A DNA stretch of 64,000 nucleotides from assembly GCA_903813345.2 (NCBI GenBank), contig CAIIXF020000002.1, positions 33,500,109 to 33,564,108 on the forward strand. Direction: 5' to 3'. The notes below the pieces were generated by a model. That model worked only from the letters and a program-made list of their open reading frames with translations. It ran no database searches and was not told the DNA's origin. The translations under genes and the position numbers were made by a program. Of this stretch, positions 23,101 through 31,800 are shown one piece after another (the first letter of the stretch is position 1; the number at the start of each line of letters is the position of its first letter). Origin of the DNA: Owenia fusiformis (lineage: Eukaryota; Annelida; Polychaeta; Sabellida; Oweniidae).

Positions 23101-26100
23101 CTACACAAATCTGGTTATGTACCCTTCACCCCATCCCCTTGGCTACGCCTGTGTACCTTGATACTTCACAAATCTGGTTATGTACCCTTCACCCCATCCC
23201 CTTGGCTACGCCTGTGTACCTTGATACTTCACAAATCTGGTACGTTTGTTACATTACCTTAGACAGAATGAATGTAAATGTAAACACATAAACATCAGCG
23301 GTACTGTAATAATGTTTTCATAGTAATACAAGAACAAAAGTTTATGCACGAATGATCGAGCCCCTGTTCATGCAAGGCCCATGTGACTCATTAACGTCAC
23401 GCAACATACAACTTACCATAGAATCTGACAAAGAGGATGTAAATCCTCTGATCGTAGAATCATTAGCAAATGTTTTATGCTATAATATGTTAGCAATGTG
23501 TACCATATATTCTACATTAGTTAATAAAGCGAACGTATGAATCTCAGAATAACATGAGAGTAATTAATCGGGTAATACGTATTGAATCAAAATGATTTTT
23601 TTACGCTAATGGAATATCTATACAAATATGTAAGAATAACTGACTCGGGGGAAAGACTTAAAAGTGTTTCAAGCAGAACGATAAAATGAAATACCAAGGA
23701 GTAGAACCACACATATAGGGAAAATAAACTCCAGATCTCAAATGTCTAACATTCCTTCTCCAAAATTCAGCAACCAATATCACAATCCCAGACCAAATAA
23801 TCTATGTAAATAATTATGTTGAATAATATGGAAATAAATAACAATAACCTATAAAAAAAGAAAGGAATATTAGTTCAATATTATGGCACATGTCGCCTTT
23901 TTAATCAGAATGAAGCAAAGCGCTGTTCAAACTGCTAAAATGCCAGACACCATACAACCAAAATCTAACTGTTTGGCAACCAAGTCTCCCCCTTCAGATC
24001 ACGTGTTACAAAATCATTTTCATGTTTGGCAACTCGTAAGAAAAATACCTGAGCCATTGTAAGTGAGGATCGATATTAAGTTTCAAACCGGTGTAAAAGG
24101 GTAGGAGGTCCTATCAAATTATGGTCCTACTTTCCATTGATTTATACGGTGACCTAAACAAAACTGTACCCTTTCCCTTATTATTATATCCACAATCAGG
24201 GCCAGCAAGGGCCTCTGAAAAATGGGACCATAATCCCCAGGGGACCATAATTTCTTTCACACCGGTTGAGAAAGGTATCATCATATTTCGAGTTTTGGTT
24301 GCTATACTCATTGCGGGAGTGTTACACGCAATTGGGAATTTGCTAGTCAGACAAAAATTATGATGAAGTATGTTTTGTCTCTTTGCATCTACTTTTTGGC
24401 ATTTCTATCTTCACTAAAGATTAAAGAGGAAGGTATGTTGTGTTTTCAAGTACAGATTTTGATAAATACAACTAAATGTTGTTGTTTTTCATCGGTGCAA
24501 GCGTCTAATGAAAGTACCTCTATCAACATCGTCAATATGAAAAATATAACATAAGCAATGCTTGGAATGTAATGGAACAGTAAAGTAGCAAGCGAAGGTA
24601 ACTAAAAATATCGAAATCGACACTTCCGTCCGTCATCTTTGATGCGAAGGTGACGGCCGTTACCTTCCCATGATACTGACCAGTGAGAAGCATGGTACTT
24701 AACTGTTCCATTTCATTCTTTAGCATTGCTTATATTATACGCATTTTTCATATTGACGGTGTTGAATTTAGCACCCTCAATTCCATGTTAACATCTGACT
24801 TGTTACCCTACATCTCCCCGAACAACCCCCTCGGGTCGTTACAAACATGATTCTGGGGCAGCTTATTTTGCAATGTTTGGACTGTATAGAGTTCAAAGTT
24901 CTTATATAACCTGTCATGATATAACCTGTCATAATGACAATTTGTAAGCACGTGTGGCAAACAGGATTTACCAAAAGTGTAACGTATAACATGACAATGT
25001 GTGCAAAATACCAAGACAGCAAAACCAGACAAAAGGAAACCTAATCCCCAAGATCCCAAACTATTATCTTAAGTAAAACGAAACAATGCCCTTTTAACAA
25101 CTATCCCAGATTTTGGTTACTATTATCAAAATCCACACCTTTAAACTTTTACTTGGATGCCGCAAGCTTTGTACATGGTGGGCAAGCATTGTTTTAAGTC
25201 TGTATTTTTGATAAAATGCTTTGTATGAAAGTATGTTGATAAGAGGAGGGAAAACCCCATGATTCAATTGATGATATACGATTTCCTCCTTCGCGCACCT
25301 CCTTTCCCGGAAGTACGTATATTTATACTTCCCTCCATCTTGGTTTTCAAAGTTTTCAAATTGACCTAGTTTTAAACCGTAACGAAATCAAAAAGAGACA
25401 GAATTCTTTTACTATGGTAAGGAAATGATAAAATTATAAACTATCTGAGACAGGGGTATTCCATATGTAACAAACAAATAATTTTCTTGTAGATTTCGAA
25501 TTGAATGATATAGACGTTTATTGGAAGCAAGCTGAACTGTTGTTTATGCCCGCTCTAACATTACCATTGACAGTTTTTGAAGGTGGTATAAGAGAATGGT
25601 TGTAGGCGATGGGATGTTAGACACTATTTCTCTTTGAACATTACAGTAAAATTTTAAATGTTTGGAACTACTTTGAATCTAAAAAATAAGCAATCAAAGG
25701 ACCATATTGAAACAGAATATGTAAAAATAGAAACATTTATACATGTCCTAACTTTGTATATTTTAGTTTTCGAAAAAATTAACATGTCTGAAACTCCCTA
25801 AATTACAAAGGGCCATAGCTTTGCTGTACATTAAACATAACTATCTAAATATACAAAAGTTAGGACTTGTATATATGTTTCCATTTTTGCATATACTGTT
25901 GCAATATAGCCTAGTCATTTGATTGCTTATTTTTTTTATTCAAAGTGGTTCCAAACATTTAAAATTTAACTGTATATCATTACTTTGGATGCTGGGGATT
26001 TTTTTTGCGGTTTTACTCGTTTATGCCCTGATGTCATATTACAATGTACAATGCAGCATTGGAAGGGAAATGGATCGAATATAAATAAGATATGTTGTTG

Positions 26101-26253
26101 GTATTATGATTTAAAAAGAAAAATAATTCGCTTACTTTTAATCTTCATAGGTTCACTAAACTCCACTTGAAGGTACCCTGAGAGTGTCTCCCCCGCCTTG
26201 AAGACTGCATTTGGATTATTGAAGACTGCGGCAAGCACCTTTATTTTCCCCAT
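5044..26253 (-). CDS. Alpha-arrestin (arrestin-domain-containing protein), seven coding exons, complete
   Basis: CDS join on the minus strand: 26253-26136, 18405-18286, 12543-12317, 11207-11025, 6908-6702, 5904-5721, 5171-5044. Every junction has AG/GT borders. Phases match (1,1,0,0,0,1), giving 388 aa plus TAA. Residues about 3-150 read as an arrestin N domain: start MGKIKVLAAVFNNPNAVFKAG, then HPAGQFKYPFTH and FEGAYGWVRYFVKA. Residues about 165-312 read as an arrestin C domain: GSISATFSLNRRGYVAGE, then WENELIQIPALPPSR and LQIPIEIVIGTVPLKN. A PPTY motif (348-351) follows a charged linker and precedes an acidic, Tyr-rich tail. Length is close to the usual ARRDC size of about 400 aa. From family knowledge, alpha-arrestins bind receptors and transporters at plasma or endosomal membranes and recruit NEDD4-type ligases through PPxY. 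The start ATG has A at -3 and G at +4. Which vertebrate ARRDC it matches cannot be decided here. Exon 2 and exon 7 ends are embedded in minisatellites. Confidence 0.93.
5172..5720 (-). other. Intron 6 of the alpha-arrestin gene
   Basis: Contains a tRNA-like B-box on the minus strand at about 5388-5415 (GGGTTCAATTCCCACCGGGG), which suggests SINE debris. Nothing else recognised. Confidence 0.6.
5370..5420 (-). mobile_element. Possible tRNA-derived SINE remnant
   Basis: Minus-strand GGTTATGGGTTCAATTCCCA resembles a pol III B box and T-arm. No matching A box or acceptor stem is visible, so it is not called a tRNA gene. Confidence 0.3.
5721..5904 (-). CDS. Alpha-arrestin coding exon 6
   Basis: Acceptor TTCTTTCAG precedes 5904 and donor GTAAGT follows 5721. 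184 nt, phase 0 in, phase 1 out, residues 286-346. LQIPIEIVIGTVPLKN is the last strand of the arrestin C domain. A charged linker rich in K, E, R and A follows, then RPLPPYPGNA. Confidence 0.93.
5905..6701 (-). other. Intron 5 of the alpha-arrestin gene
   Basis: Mostly occupied by the family C MITE at 6204-6541. A purine-rich run GAAGAGGAGGGAAGAGGAGG lies near 6098-6120. Confidence 0.7.
6204..6541. mobile_element. TIR element family C, copy 1 (intron 5)
   Basis: Ends CTAGATGCGAGTAGGCAG and CTACTCGCATCTAG form inverted repeats. The interior is collinear with 32362-33447 once the retrotransposon inserted there is removed: TTACCAGTTTC..CACCAGGTGGCTC, GAAAGTTCCCTTTAACTTAA, CTAGAAGTCACATTTTC, TTGATAAACAATTTTC. 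Confidence 0.75.
6702..6908 (-). CDS. Alpha-arrestin coding exon 5
   Basis: Acceptor ATTTTCAG precedes 6908 and donor GTAAGT follows 6702. 207 nt, phase 0-0, residues 217-285. Contains WENELIQIPALPPSRLGSCD and FIDINYILT, the equivalents of the ARRDC W.GKLLKIPP.SPSIL.C..I.V.Y. stretch. A MITE ends about 160 bp downstream (6204-6541). Confidence 0.93.
8380..8850. mobile_element. Foldback MITE flanked by TTAA
   Basis: Inverted arms of about 115-120 bp begin CTCCTTCATGACTGAAAATT at the left and mirror this at the right. They are bordered by TTAA at 8376-8379 and 8851-8854. TTAA duplication is typical of piggyBac- or Kolobok-type elements. No transposase inside. Confidence 0.8.
9345..9580. repeat. 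Two diverged direct copies of about 135 bp
   Basis: Segments AGAAAACG.ATGATTCAATT, ATTTATGG.ACG.ACGTGTA and GATCATGTGGTCTTA or GATTATGTGATCTTA occur in the same order at 9350-9450 and 9486-9575. Confidence 0.6.
10805..10880 (-). mobile_element. tRNA-like fragment (probable SINE or tRNA pseudogene)
   Basis: The minus strand has GAATGGTGTAATGCTGTAAA (A-box-like) and, about 25 nt later, GGATGGTTCGACCCCAGATC (B-box-like). The acceptor and T stems pair imperfectly and the anticodon arm is not convincing. Confidence 0.35.
11025..11207 (-). CDS. Alpha-arrestin coding exon 4 (start of arrestin C domain)
   Basis: Acceptor TTCTTCAG precedes 11207 and donor GTATGT follows 11025. 183 nt, phase 0-0, residues 156-216. 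GSISATFSLNRRGYVAGEVV matches the start of the arrestin C beta-sandwich (in ARRDCs, G.I......RKGY.PGE..). It ends SSRKIKHTRVDFHQ. Confidence 0.93.
11208..12316 (-). other. Intron 3 of the alpha-arrestin gene
   Basis: AT-rich, no exon seen. Carries the 3' tail of a non-LTR retrotransposon at about 11879-11935. Confidence 0.65.
11879..11935 (-). mobile_element. 3' tail of a non-LTR retrotransposon
   Basis: On the minus strand a small stem-loop, CTCCAATCAATGGAG, is followed by GGAAAATAAATCTAATAATA and a TAA-type tail. The same arrangement ends the element at 32495-33178, so both are probably one family. Confidence 0.55.
12317..12543 (-). CDS. Alpha-arrestin coding exon 3
   Basis: Acceptor TTTCAG ends at 12544 and a GTAAGC donor starts at 12316. 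Encodes residues 80 (split codon) to 155. Contains the hallmark arrestin N sequence HPAGQFKYPFTHKLASDLPS, then TFEGAYGWVRYFVKATVEIP, ending SLDLNNEPDLL. Joining exon 2 to exon 3 gives FLYGN-E-RGESKE, an in-frame join through a split GAG codon. Confidence 0.93.
14330..14520. repeat. Degenerate tandem tract, about 20-bp period
   Basis: Irregular reiterations of AAGTGAGTTTAAGTATGGCT and close variants (AAGTTTGGCTAA, AAGTGAGTT). Confidence 0.6.
15142..15735. mobile_element. Two partly overlapping copies of a foldback element
   Basis: AATTAAGAAATATAGACCGA starts copies at 15142 and 15375. Both end AGGCGTGAATACAG.CATGTTCGAA (15371 and 15735). In copy 2 the left part is followed by its inverse (TTTTGTGCCTAGCCCT, GTGTATTCGACAATA, GAGGTCTATATTACG), forming a hairpin. 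Copy 1 lacks the inverse arm, so it looks like an internal deletion followed by tandem duplication. Confidence 0.65.
15830..18348. repeat. 96-bp minisatellite made from the exon 2 end and its splice donor (22 copies plus the exon)
   Basis: On the minus strand each unit reads GGTTCAGGGGGATATAGC, then codons for YSSYHQYVNHPVFLYGN, then GCAATG and GTGAGT, then GCCTATTATATATTAGCTAG and back. Ten units lie at 15830-16808 and twelve more plus exon 2 at 17103-18348, split by an insertion. Units near 15860-16440 alternate 96 and 101 bp (an extra GGGTT on the plus strand). Five-unit blocks are duplicated (about 17320-17800 versus 17800-18280). Confidence 0.95.
16809..17102. mobile_element. Insertion with a near-perfect hairpin inside the exon-derived array
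   Basis: Interrupts the array between direct repeats AATACT (16803-16808 and 17103-17108). Contains a 29-nt inverted repeat with one mismatch (16814-16842 and 16897-16925, GTTATGTCACTATGAC...), extended by a second stem around TTCTCCCAATATAG. Family unknown. Confidence 0.65.
18286..18405 (-). CDS. Alpha-arrestin coding exon 2 (source of the intron 2 minisatellite)
   Basis: Preceded by TTTCAG (18411-18406) and followed by a GTGAGT donor (18285-18280). Phase 1 in, phase 1 out. Encodes residues 40-79: IHLLIHGAATVNFRE, then NDGSGGYSSYHQ, then YVNHPVFLYGN. It aligns with the ARRDC segment that follows the PLKI strand. The last 21 codons and the donor are the template of the 96-bp array that starts immediately downstream (15830-18285). 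The exon itself is recognised as the only copy joined to the upstream HGAATVNFRED part and a good acceptor. Confidence 0.92.
19741..20430 (+). mobile_element. Degenerate mariner-type element
   Basis: The left end TACGAGGGGTGATCAATAAG resembles a mariner terminus after TA. A transposase fragment lies inside (20061-20282). The right terminal repeat is not recognisable, so the copy is truncated or decayed. Confidence 0.6.
20061..20282 (+). pseudogene. Mariner transposase fragment (C-terminal catalytic part)
   Basis: The 73-aa open stretch contains LLHVDNAPAQISQNVRDTI and LAHAPFNPDLATHDLF. This is the mariner pattern in which the second catalytic Asp (VDN) precedes a PP.SPDL..D-like block with the third acidic residue. 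About 35 residues separate the two Asp, close to the 34 of classical mariner. The N-terminal DNA-binding part and first Asp are missing, so it is a dead fragment. Confidence 0.75.
20975..21494. mobile_element. TIR element family B, long copy in intron 1
   Basis: CACACCGGAATAGCCTGACA at the left and GGCTATTCCACTGTG at the right end an inverted repeat of about 60 bp including AAGTCAGATACCGTTGTC. It is flanked by a 5-bp direct repeat AATAT (20970-20974, 21495-21499). No transposase ORF. Confidence 0.75.
21893..23250. repeat. 63-bp minisatellite, about 21 copies, in intron 1
   Basis: Unit segments are ACACAAATCTGGTTATGTAC, CCTTCACCCCATCCCCTTGG and CTACGCCTGTGTACTTTGAT. Copies are nearly identical. 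GATTCTAC replaces GATACTAC in every fourth unit through most of the array. 63 is divisible by three, so two plus-strand frames stay open, but no gene is implied. Confidence 0.95.
24088..24266. mobile_element. Possible small MITE with ACCGGTGT ends
   Basis: AACCGGTGTAAAAG at the left and CTTTCACACCGGTT at the right, with internal ATGGTCCTAC and ACCATAATTTC also in inverted order. No clear target duplication. Confidence 0.45.
24523..24764. mobile_element. Foldback MITE, about 240 bp
   Basis: Arms of roughly 70 bp run from CAACATCGTCAATATGAAAA through TAAGCAATGCTTGGAATG to GGAACAGT, and are mirrored at the right through AACTGTTCC, AGCATTGCTTATA and TTTTTCATATTGACGGTGTT. Confidence 0.7.
25644..25972. 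mobile_element. Foldback MITE with TA target duplication
   Basis: Arms of about 125 bp start CAGTAAAATTTTAAATGTTT and include TAAGCAATCAAA and TGTCCTAACTT, mirrored at 25850-25972. TA precedes (25642-25643) and follows (25973-25974), which fits the Tc1/mariner superfamily. Confidence 0.75.
26136..26253 (-). CDS. Alpha-arrestin coding exon 1
   Basis: Encodes residues 1-39, ending SEPMKIK, and stops in phase 1 at a GTAAGC donor (26135-26130). The pattern GK.K...A.FNNPNAVFKAGETLSG is the first beta-hairpin of the arrestin N domain. The ATG at 26253-26251 sits in a strong context (A at -3, G at +4). The exon is clearly more GC-rich than its surroundings. Confidence 0.92.
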
Positions 26254-26270
26254 AGTGGTGCACTCGCACG

Positions 26271-26334
26271 TTATTCCATGATGTTGCCTTTATGGCATAG
26301 GCTTAGCACTGGAAGTACACGTTGAACTTGACAT
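26271..26334 (-). promoter_or_regulatory. Two short upstream ORFs before the alpha-arrestin start
   Basis: If this stretch is 5' UTR, two uORFs precede the main ATG. One has 14 codons (26334-26290, TAA stop). The other is the minimal ATG-GAA-TAA at 26279-26271, whose stop is 17 nt before the main ATG. The transcription start is unknown, so UTR status is inferred. I see no clear TATA box or CpG-rich promoter. Confidence 0.35.
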
Positions 26335-27939
26335 GTATTATCGCCTCTAGTATTGTTAACAGTCACTTGAGTATTCTTCTTTTCATCATTAGGAACTGAT
26401 ATCGACTATTCTAACAAAACCTTTTATGTAGATTGCTGTTGAAGAAATATAATGGGATTAGGTCTGTACAAGTATTTTAAGAGGGGAGGGGGTCGTTTCC
26501 CCCTTTCCTGCAAAATGTATTGCCCTTCTGTGAAAATTCCGAGTCTAGCTTCAGAAAATGAAGACACATTGTTTTAAAAATTAAAAACTCATTTTCCTAA
26601 AAATGTATGCTCAAAATAGGAATTGATCGTGTCAATTATTTTGTCACACTAAAACTCCAAAACTTGATAATTAAACGATGTAACTTTGTGTGCAGATTTC
26701 AAATATGATATCACTTCATTTTAAATATTTGATGACGAAAATCAAGATCATCTTCTCTTGCATCTAGTCCTTTTCCGAATACAAGGATAAGGTCAAAAAG
26801 GTGTCTCCACTCTAAGAGTGTAGGTGTTAGTCAAGCTCTGATAAAGAGTTGCGAAGGGGCAATTTGTAACTCGAATGGTAAACGTGTCTAAGAAAGACAA
26901 TATCGATTGGCCCATTTTTCAACATGAAATTAAGTGATCGATTTATAAAATGCAAAATTGATGAGGCGTTTCAAGCGTAGTTTAATGCATCAGATAATGT
27001 GATCCAAGTGACTAATGACCGTGAACACGTTGATATTTTTCGTATTTAGCCAAGCCGACTTTTTGATTGATATCTTGTAGGCAGGAAACCTGAGAGAGGA
27101 TCTCTTAAAAGCAAAATAAGGCTGAACTTACAGGGTTGGCCAATTAAAATTGGAACATTTTATTCAATTTTCATTTAATATCTATTTATTCAATTGCTTT
27201 TATTTTTGAAGTTCAATCCCAAAAAATCAGATAATAACATGATTATTTGTGAAAATATCAAAGATAAAAATATGTACGAATAATTATTTTGGCTTGTCAT
27301 GGTCATGATCTGTATACTGCGTGTATCATAAAAATGTCCAAAGTTTCTCTGCTTGAGACATCAATGCTGAAAATACCCTACAAATGGTCTCAACACAATT
27401 TCTATGAATTAAAACATATGTATACCTTTATGAGAAGCAAGACATGTCTCCCTTGGATAATATTAGTTATTGAAAACACAGAATGAAGTCCTGTGCTGTT
27501 TTCAAAACTGGCACAATCTATGTCTCAAAACCTATAATTTGAGCCATATATGACTGTCCTATAGAACGCTATTTAAAGTTAGAAATCATAATTATCTAAT
27601 TTGGAGCCCTCGGAGCTTGTATATTCATATTTACACAAGCTGTTGACCTTGAATTAAGTTTCCCTTCCCCTAAGTTTTTGTATTTAAGTACAGTTAGTCA
27701 GTAGTATGGCATTACAATCCCATTTATTTGTTAATTGTATCTCCGTTCACTCGGCTCCCGTCGGAGACAGTGAACACAGTGAAGACCGAGAGTGCGATAA
27801 TGGGTTAATTTGAGAGCTCGAAAAATACCTATCTTAAAAGACTAAAGACTATCTTATAAGTATACTTGACCTTATGACGAATTGATTGCCTTATAATATG
27901 AGTGGCCATTTGAATCGGGATATGTCATACTTTTTTACG

Positions 27940-28112
27940 CGTAAAAGGTACATTTTTACGCGTGAAATGTAAGAAATAGTTTTTACGCATAAAAAGTATA
28001 TTTTTAACGCGTAAGGCATGTAACATGTAAATTACGTCTTAGCTAACAGCCTATCAAAACCATTGTTACAATTTGTTTGTTAATTTCAAAACGTACTTTT
28101 ACGCGTAAAAAT
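27940..28112. repeat. Cluster of TTTTTACGCGTAAAA palindromes
   Basis: Five matches or near matches at about 27942, 27956, 27980, 27999 and 28096. The middle two are degenerate. Confidence 0.7.
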
Positions 28113-28834
28113 CTACGTAGATATTCAAAGCTTCTAAAATATGAAGATACTTTGGTCCGGATGGCCTATTTTCGTTCTCTTAACGAACGTTTCCACCCAT
28201 TTGCAGGACAGCCGGAGTAAGAAATACTATCTTATGAACATACAACTGTATGACCATGATTGACATTTTTGCACTTCATTTATTCGTAAAGAGCGGGGTT
28301 TTGTCCATGACATATTGGTTCAGGAACATTTGTGTATCCACAAATAGTTGCACTTATACTAAAAACCAACCAAGTATGCTCTTTGGAGAGTTAAGGAGAT
28401 GGCCTGGTAGACCAAATTGGTTCATTAACATGCAGTTAAGAACGGGTTGGTGTTCAACTTTTTACACTGTTCGTTTGTACGCAGGCATGTTGGGATGCGT
28501 TTTTGTTTAATTTCCTTTTTTTCTTATCACAATTTTTGGAGTTTCCTCTAGTTTTACCAATGTGCTTTAATATACACAAACCTTTTATTTGACTGAACTT
28601 TCTTTTCGAAAATAAGCGACTATATCTAAATACCTAAATATCAGAATTGTTTTAAACATATATATTTGTTGCGCGATTGATATTTAACGTATAATTCAAT
28701 CGCAATGTTATGTGTATCATATTTAATTTGCGACATTTACATATTATACAAGTATATGAAATGAAATGTAAATAGGGAAGTAATTAATTTCACAACACGG
28801 TGGTTATATGGTGAGAAACATCCTGTATGGTCCC

Positions 28835-28867
28835 TGAGACTAACATAAAATTTTATGTTAGTCTCAG
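28835..28867. mobile_element. Perfect 32-bp palindrome between 8-bp direct repeats
   Basis: TGAGACTAACATAAAA is followed directly by its exact inverse. ATGGTCCC lies at 28827-28834 and 28868-28875. It looks like two fused terminal repeats with their target duplication. Confidence 0.6.
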
Positions 28868-31800
28868 ATGGTCCCAATCAACGGTATCCTAACTTATAAT
28901 AAGCTCATACTAAAAAAGAAAGGAGATGCATAAAAAGAGACAGAACACACCATTGGACATATCATACATCGTGATTAATCACTGAATACTCTCAATTCGG
29001 TCTTATAAATTGATCCTGTCGACTGAAACAAGAGTGGCAGAAAGAAAGACAATTTGTTAAAAGGCATAGCATGATCCCCAGAGCCTTCTCTCGTGTGTTT
29101 TTAAAGTCCAGTCTGATTGATTTATGACTTATAGAAGACTTCTTGATCAACTTTATCCATCCACGATTCCCAATGGAGATCAAATACCAGAATAAAATAT
29201 ACAGTACAACGTATTTTCAACTATCTTGCTATTTTCATGTTTATTTACTTTTAAAAGGAATACAGTATAATTGTACAGGTTTTGGTGGCTGGGCAACAAT
29301 ATAGCATAATCAGCCATTTTCTTAAAACAGGCTCCAGTGTTCAATCCATAAGTCCAAACGTAAGAATTGGTGGAGACGAACCAGTTTTCTATTTGTACAT
29401 GATGATGGCGTGATTAACAAAATATTTAATTTCGTACAGTACACTTCTCTTTATTGTACCTTGATTTATGATTCCAGTCGTTGCGTTTGATTGTTCCTTG
29501 ATAATAAGTTATTCATGCATTTGCTAATTGATGGTAAATTACTGTTGTAACGAAGGATAAAAAATGACATATTACCAACCGAATCAGAAACAGTAAATAA
29601 CATGAAATCACCAACTAGGGAATTTGTATGTTACGTGGTGCCTTTGAGCATGTTCGATTAAGCGTTTCCGCATCGCGCGTTGCATTCGTGATTACTTGAT
29701 CGTTGAAACAAACTTCGCTACATTGTTTTTTACAGTTTCGGTCTTGTCTTGTATAAGATATTCTGAACATATTGAATCTGGAAGTGTACAGTATGGAAGA
29801 TGATTTGAGGTTATCTTGTTGGCAATTAGAGGCTATGCTAGCACAGCTTAAAGAATGCGAATGTGAAACGTGTAAAATTATTATCAACGTGGAACATCGT
29901 TTCTCTCCTCGTGGGCTTTACATGTATTTGCACTATGGAGTATGAAGGCATACTGAGGAATGTAGTTGTGAATAGGTACATGTATCAGTATAAACCAAAT
30001 ATAAAGAGAGAGGCAATACTCAATGGGGTCATAATATACCTTGCTTTGCGGATGGATGTTGACCCTTTGGAACTTTTATGGACTTTGAGATTGGATTTTG
30101 TTTGTCCCACATCATTTGAGACTGACTGCCATATGAATACTAGAACATCTACAACTATTTTTTGATGTTATATTTATTTTTCATCACATATCGTAATGGG
30201 TTATGTATGAATGAAATGTCCCTTGGTATTATAGCCCTGGTTTGTGATAATAGACATAGAATACTGGGGGAGGGGATTATCAGACATTGCTTTTTCAGGT
30301 TGGATTATAGTTTGGGATAGTTGGGGTTAGATGTTTTCTTTTTTCCTGCTACGTTCTGTAACAATTCTTGGTCCATTCCCTTTGACACTTGCTTATCCTA
30401 TTCACAATTGTAGTCAGGAAATCACGACTCGGCATTTCTGACTCTTTCATCGAACAGTCGTTTCACATTCAAACCAAACTCAAATAAAAGTCCCATAAAA
30501 CGTTAGCAGCATCAAAGCGGTGAAATCATCTGTAAAAATAGATGATAAGTGCGGTTAGTCTATTGAGATTCGGGGTAATATGCCTTTGACATTGTATCCA
30601 GTGAGGATTAGTGTAGTTTGATGTCTTCATTTTCGATTCCTGATTATTGTTGATCTATGTGATACCGCTATGAGGGAGATGTACCATCGTTTTTAACGAT
30701 ATAAGACGATCAAACCATGATCGATAACACTCACTGTTTCGTGATTGACCAGTAATTAGGCCGGTGGATCTAAGTCAAGATGACGAGAAAAGGCATAGTT
30801 CAAAGTTGAACTCTCAACTTCGTTATTGTCGCAACTTCAATCATCTATATTTGAATACTGCACATTGATGTGGTGGATTAATCATAATTGCACTACATCC
30901 TTGATAATCTTATGGGAGAATAACAAGTCATCATTATGTTCAATTACGACAAAAACGAACATTGTTTTGTTCGAAGCGTATTTACAAAATTCTGAACTGC
31001 CATTTTGTTTCTGTAAGTCACGTGAACAATGCATTTTGACAAATCAGCGTGATTATACGGCATGACGTAACTTACTGACCAATAAAACAGAGGTTTATCG
31101 TTACATGAAGATATGACGCTGATGGGGCGTATCCCCTCTTGATGGTTTAAGTCTATGGTTTAATGTAATTTGTAGTTAACCAGTTTATTGACGGGCAGAT
31201 TTAGTTTTTTATAACAGTTGCCTTCGAGCTAAAAAATACTGATATTGATAAATTAGATAACGTTTGCCGATGGTGGTATTCTGAGGTTAGATGCGCATTT
31301 AAATGTATATTCAGGAGTGTTACATAATTAATGACTTAAACTTCAATAAAAACGATATACAAATACGATTGTGTTAAATGCTTTTATTTCTACAACCACC
31401 GGTACTGCGTGTAGCTATATTAATGGCGTTTACATATTTTATGACTTCAGCTTAAATGAGTAACTGGTCGAATGGTTTTATTTTTCAATATTTTATCACA
31501 GAGTTGCCTGTTAAGCAAGTTATCGATATAGGATTAATGACACGTGTTAACAGAAAATGACAGGTTTGGATTATTAAAAAGTAAGATTACTCTAACCTTA
31601 ATCAAAACGTTAATTGGTTCAGTGCTTTTCTGTGTACACATTTCTTTGGGGATACGACAGCTGGGCATATATGTATGTCTAGACATACAGGGTAACACAT
31701 CAATGTAACTTTCTAATTTTGGAATCCCAAATATTGGGTAAAATATATTTTCCAAACTTGTTACTTCTTTTCGTTAATGTTATTTTAATGTTAAGTAAAT

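Larger units (their letters stand above)
18406..26135 (-). other. Intron 1 of the alpha-arrestin gene
   Basis: 7.7 kb without recognisable exons. It contains a mariner remnant (19741-20430), family B TIR element (20975-21494), a 63-bp minisatellite (21893-23250), short inverted-repeat elements (24088-24266, 24523-24764) and a TA-flanked foldback MITE (25644-25972). Confidence 0.65.

Noticed and set aside
21892-23291. Two plus-strand ORFs of 456 and 428 codons
   Set aside because: They are only the 63-bp minisatellite read in two frames. Both frames open equally because the unit is a multiple of three. No start context, splice sites or domain.
29791-30165. Open plus-strand frames around MEDDLRLSCWQLEAMLAQ and the 100-aa ORF
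   Set aside because: Different frames, no domain, and no splice signals joining them. Likely chance.
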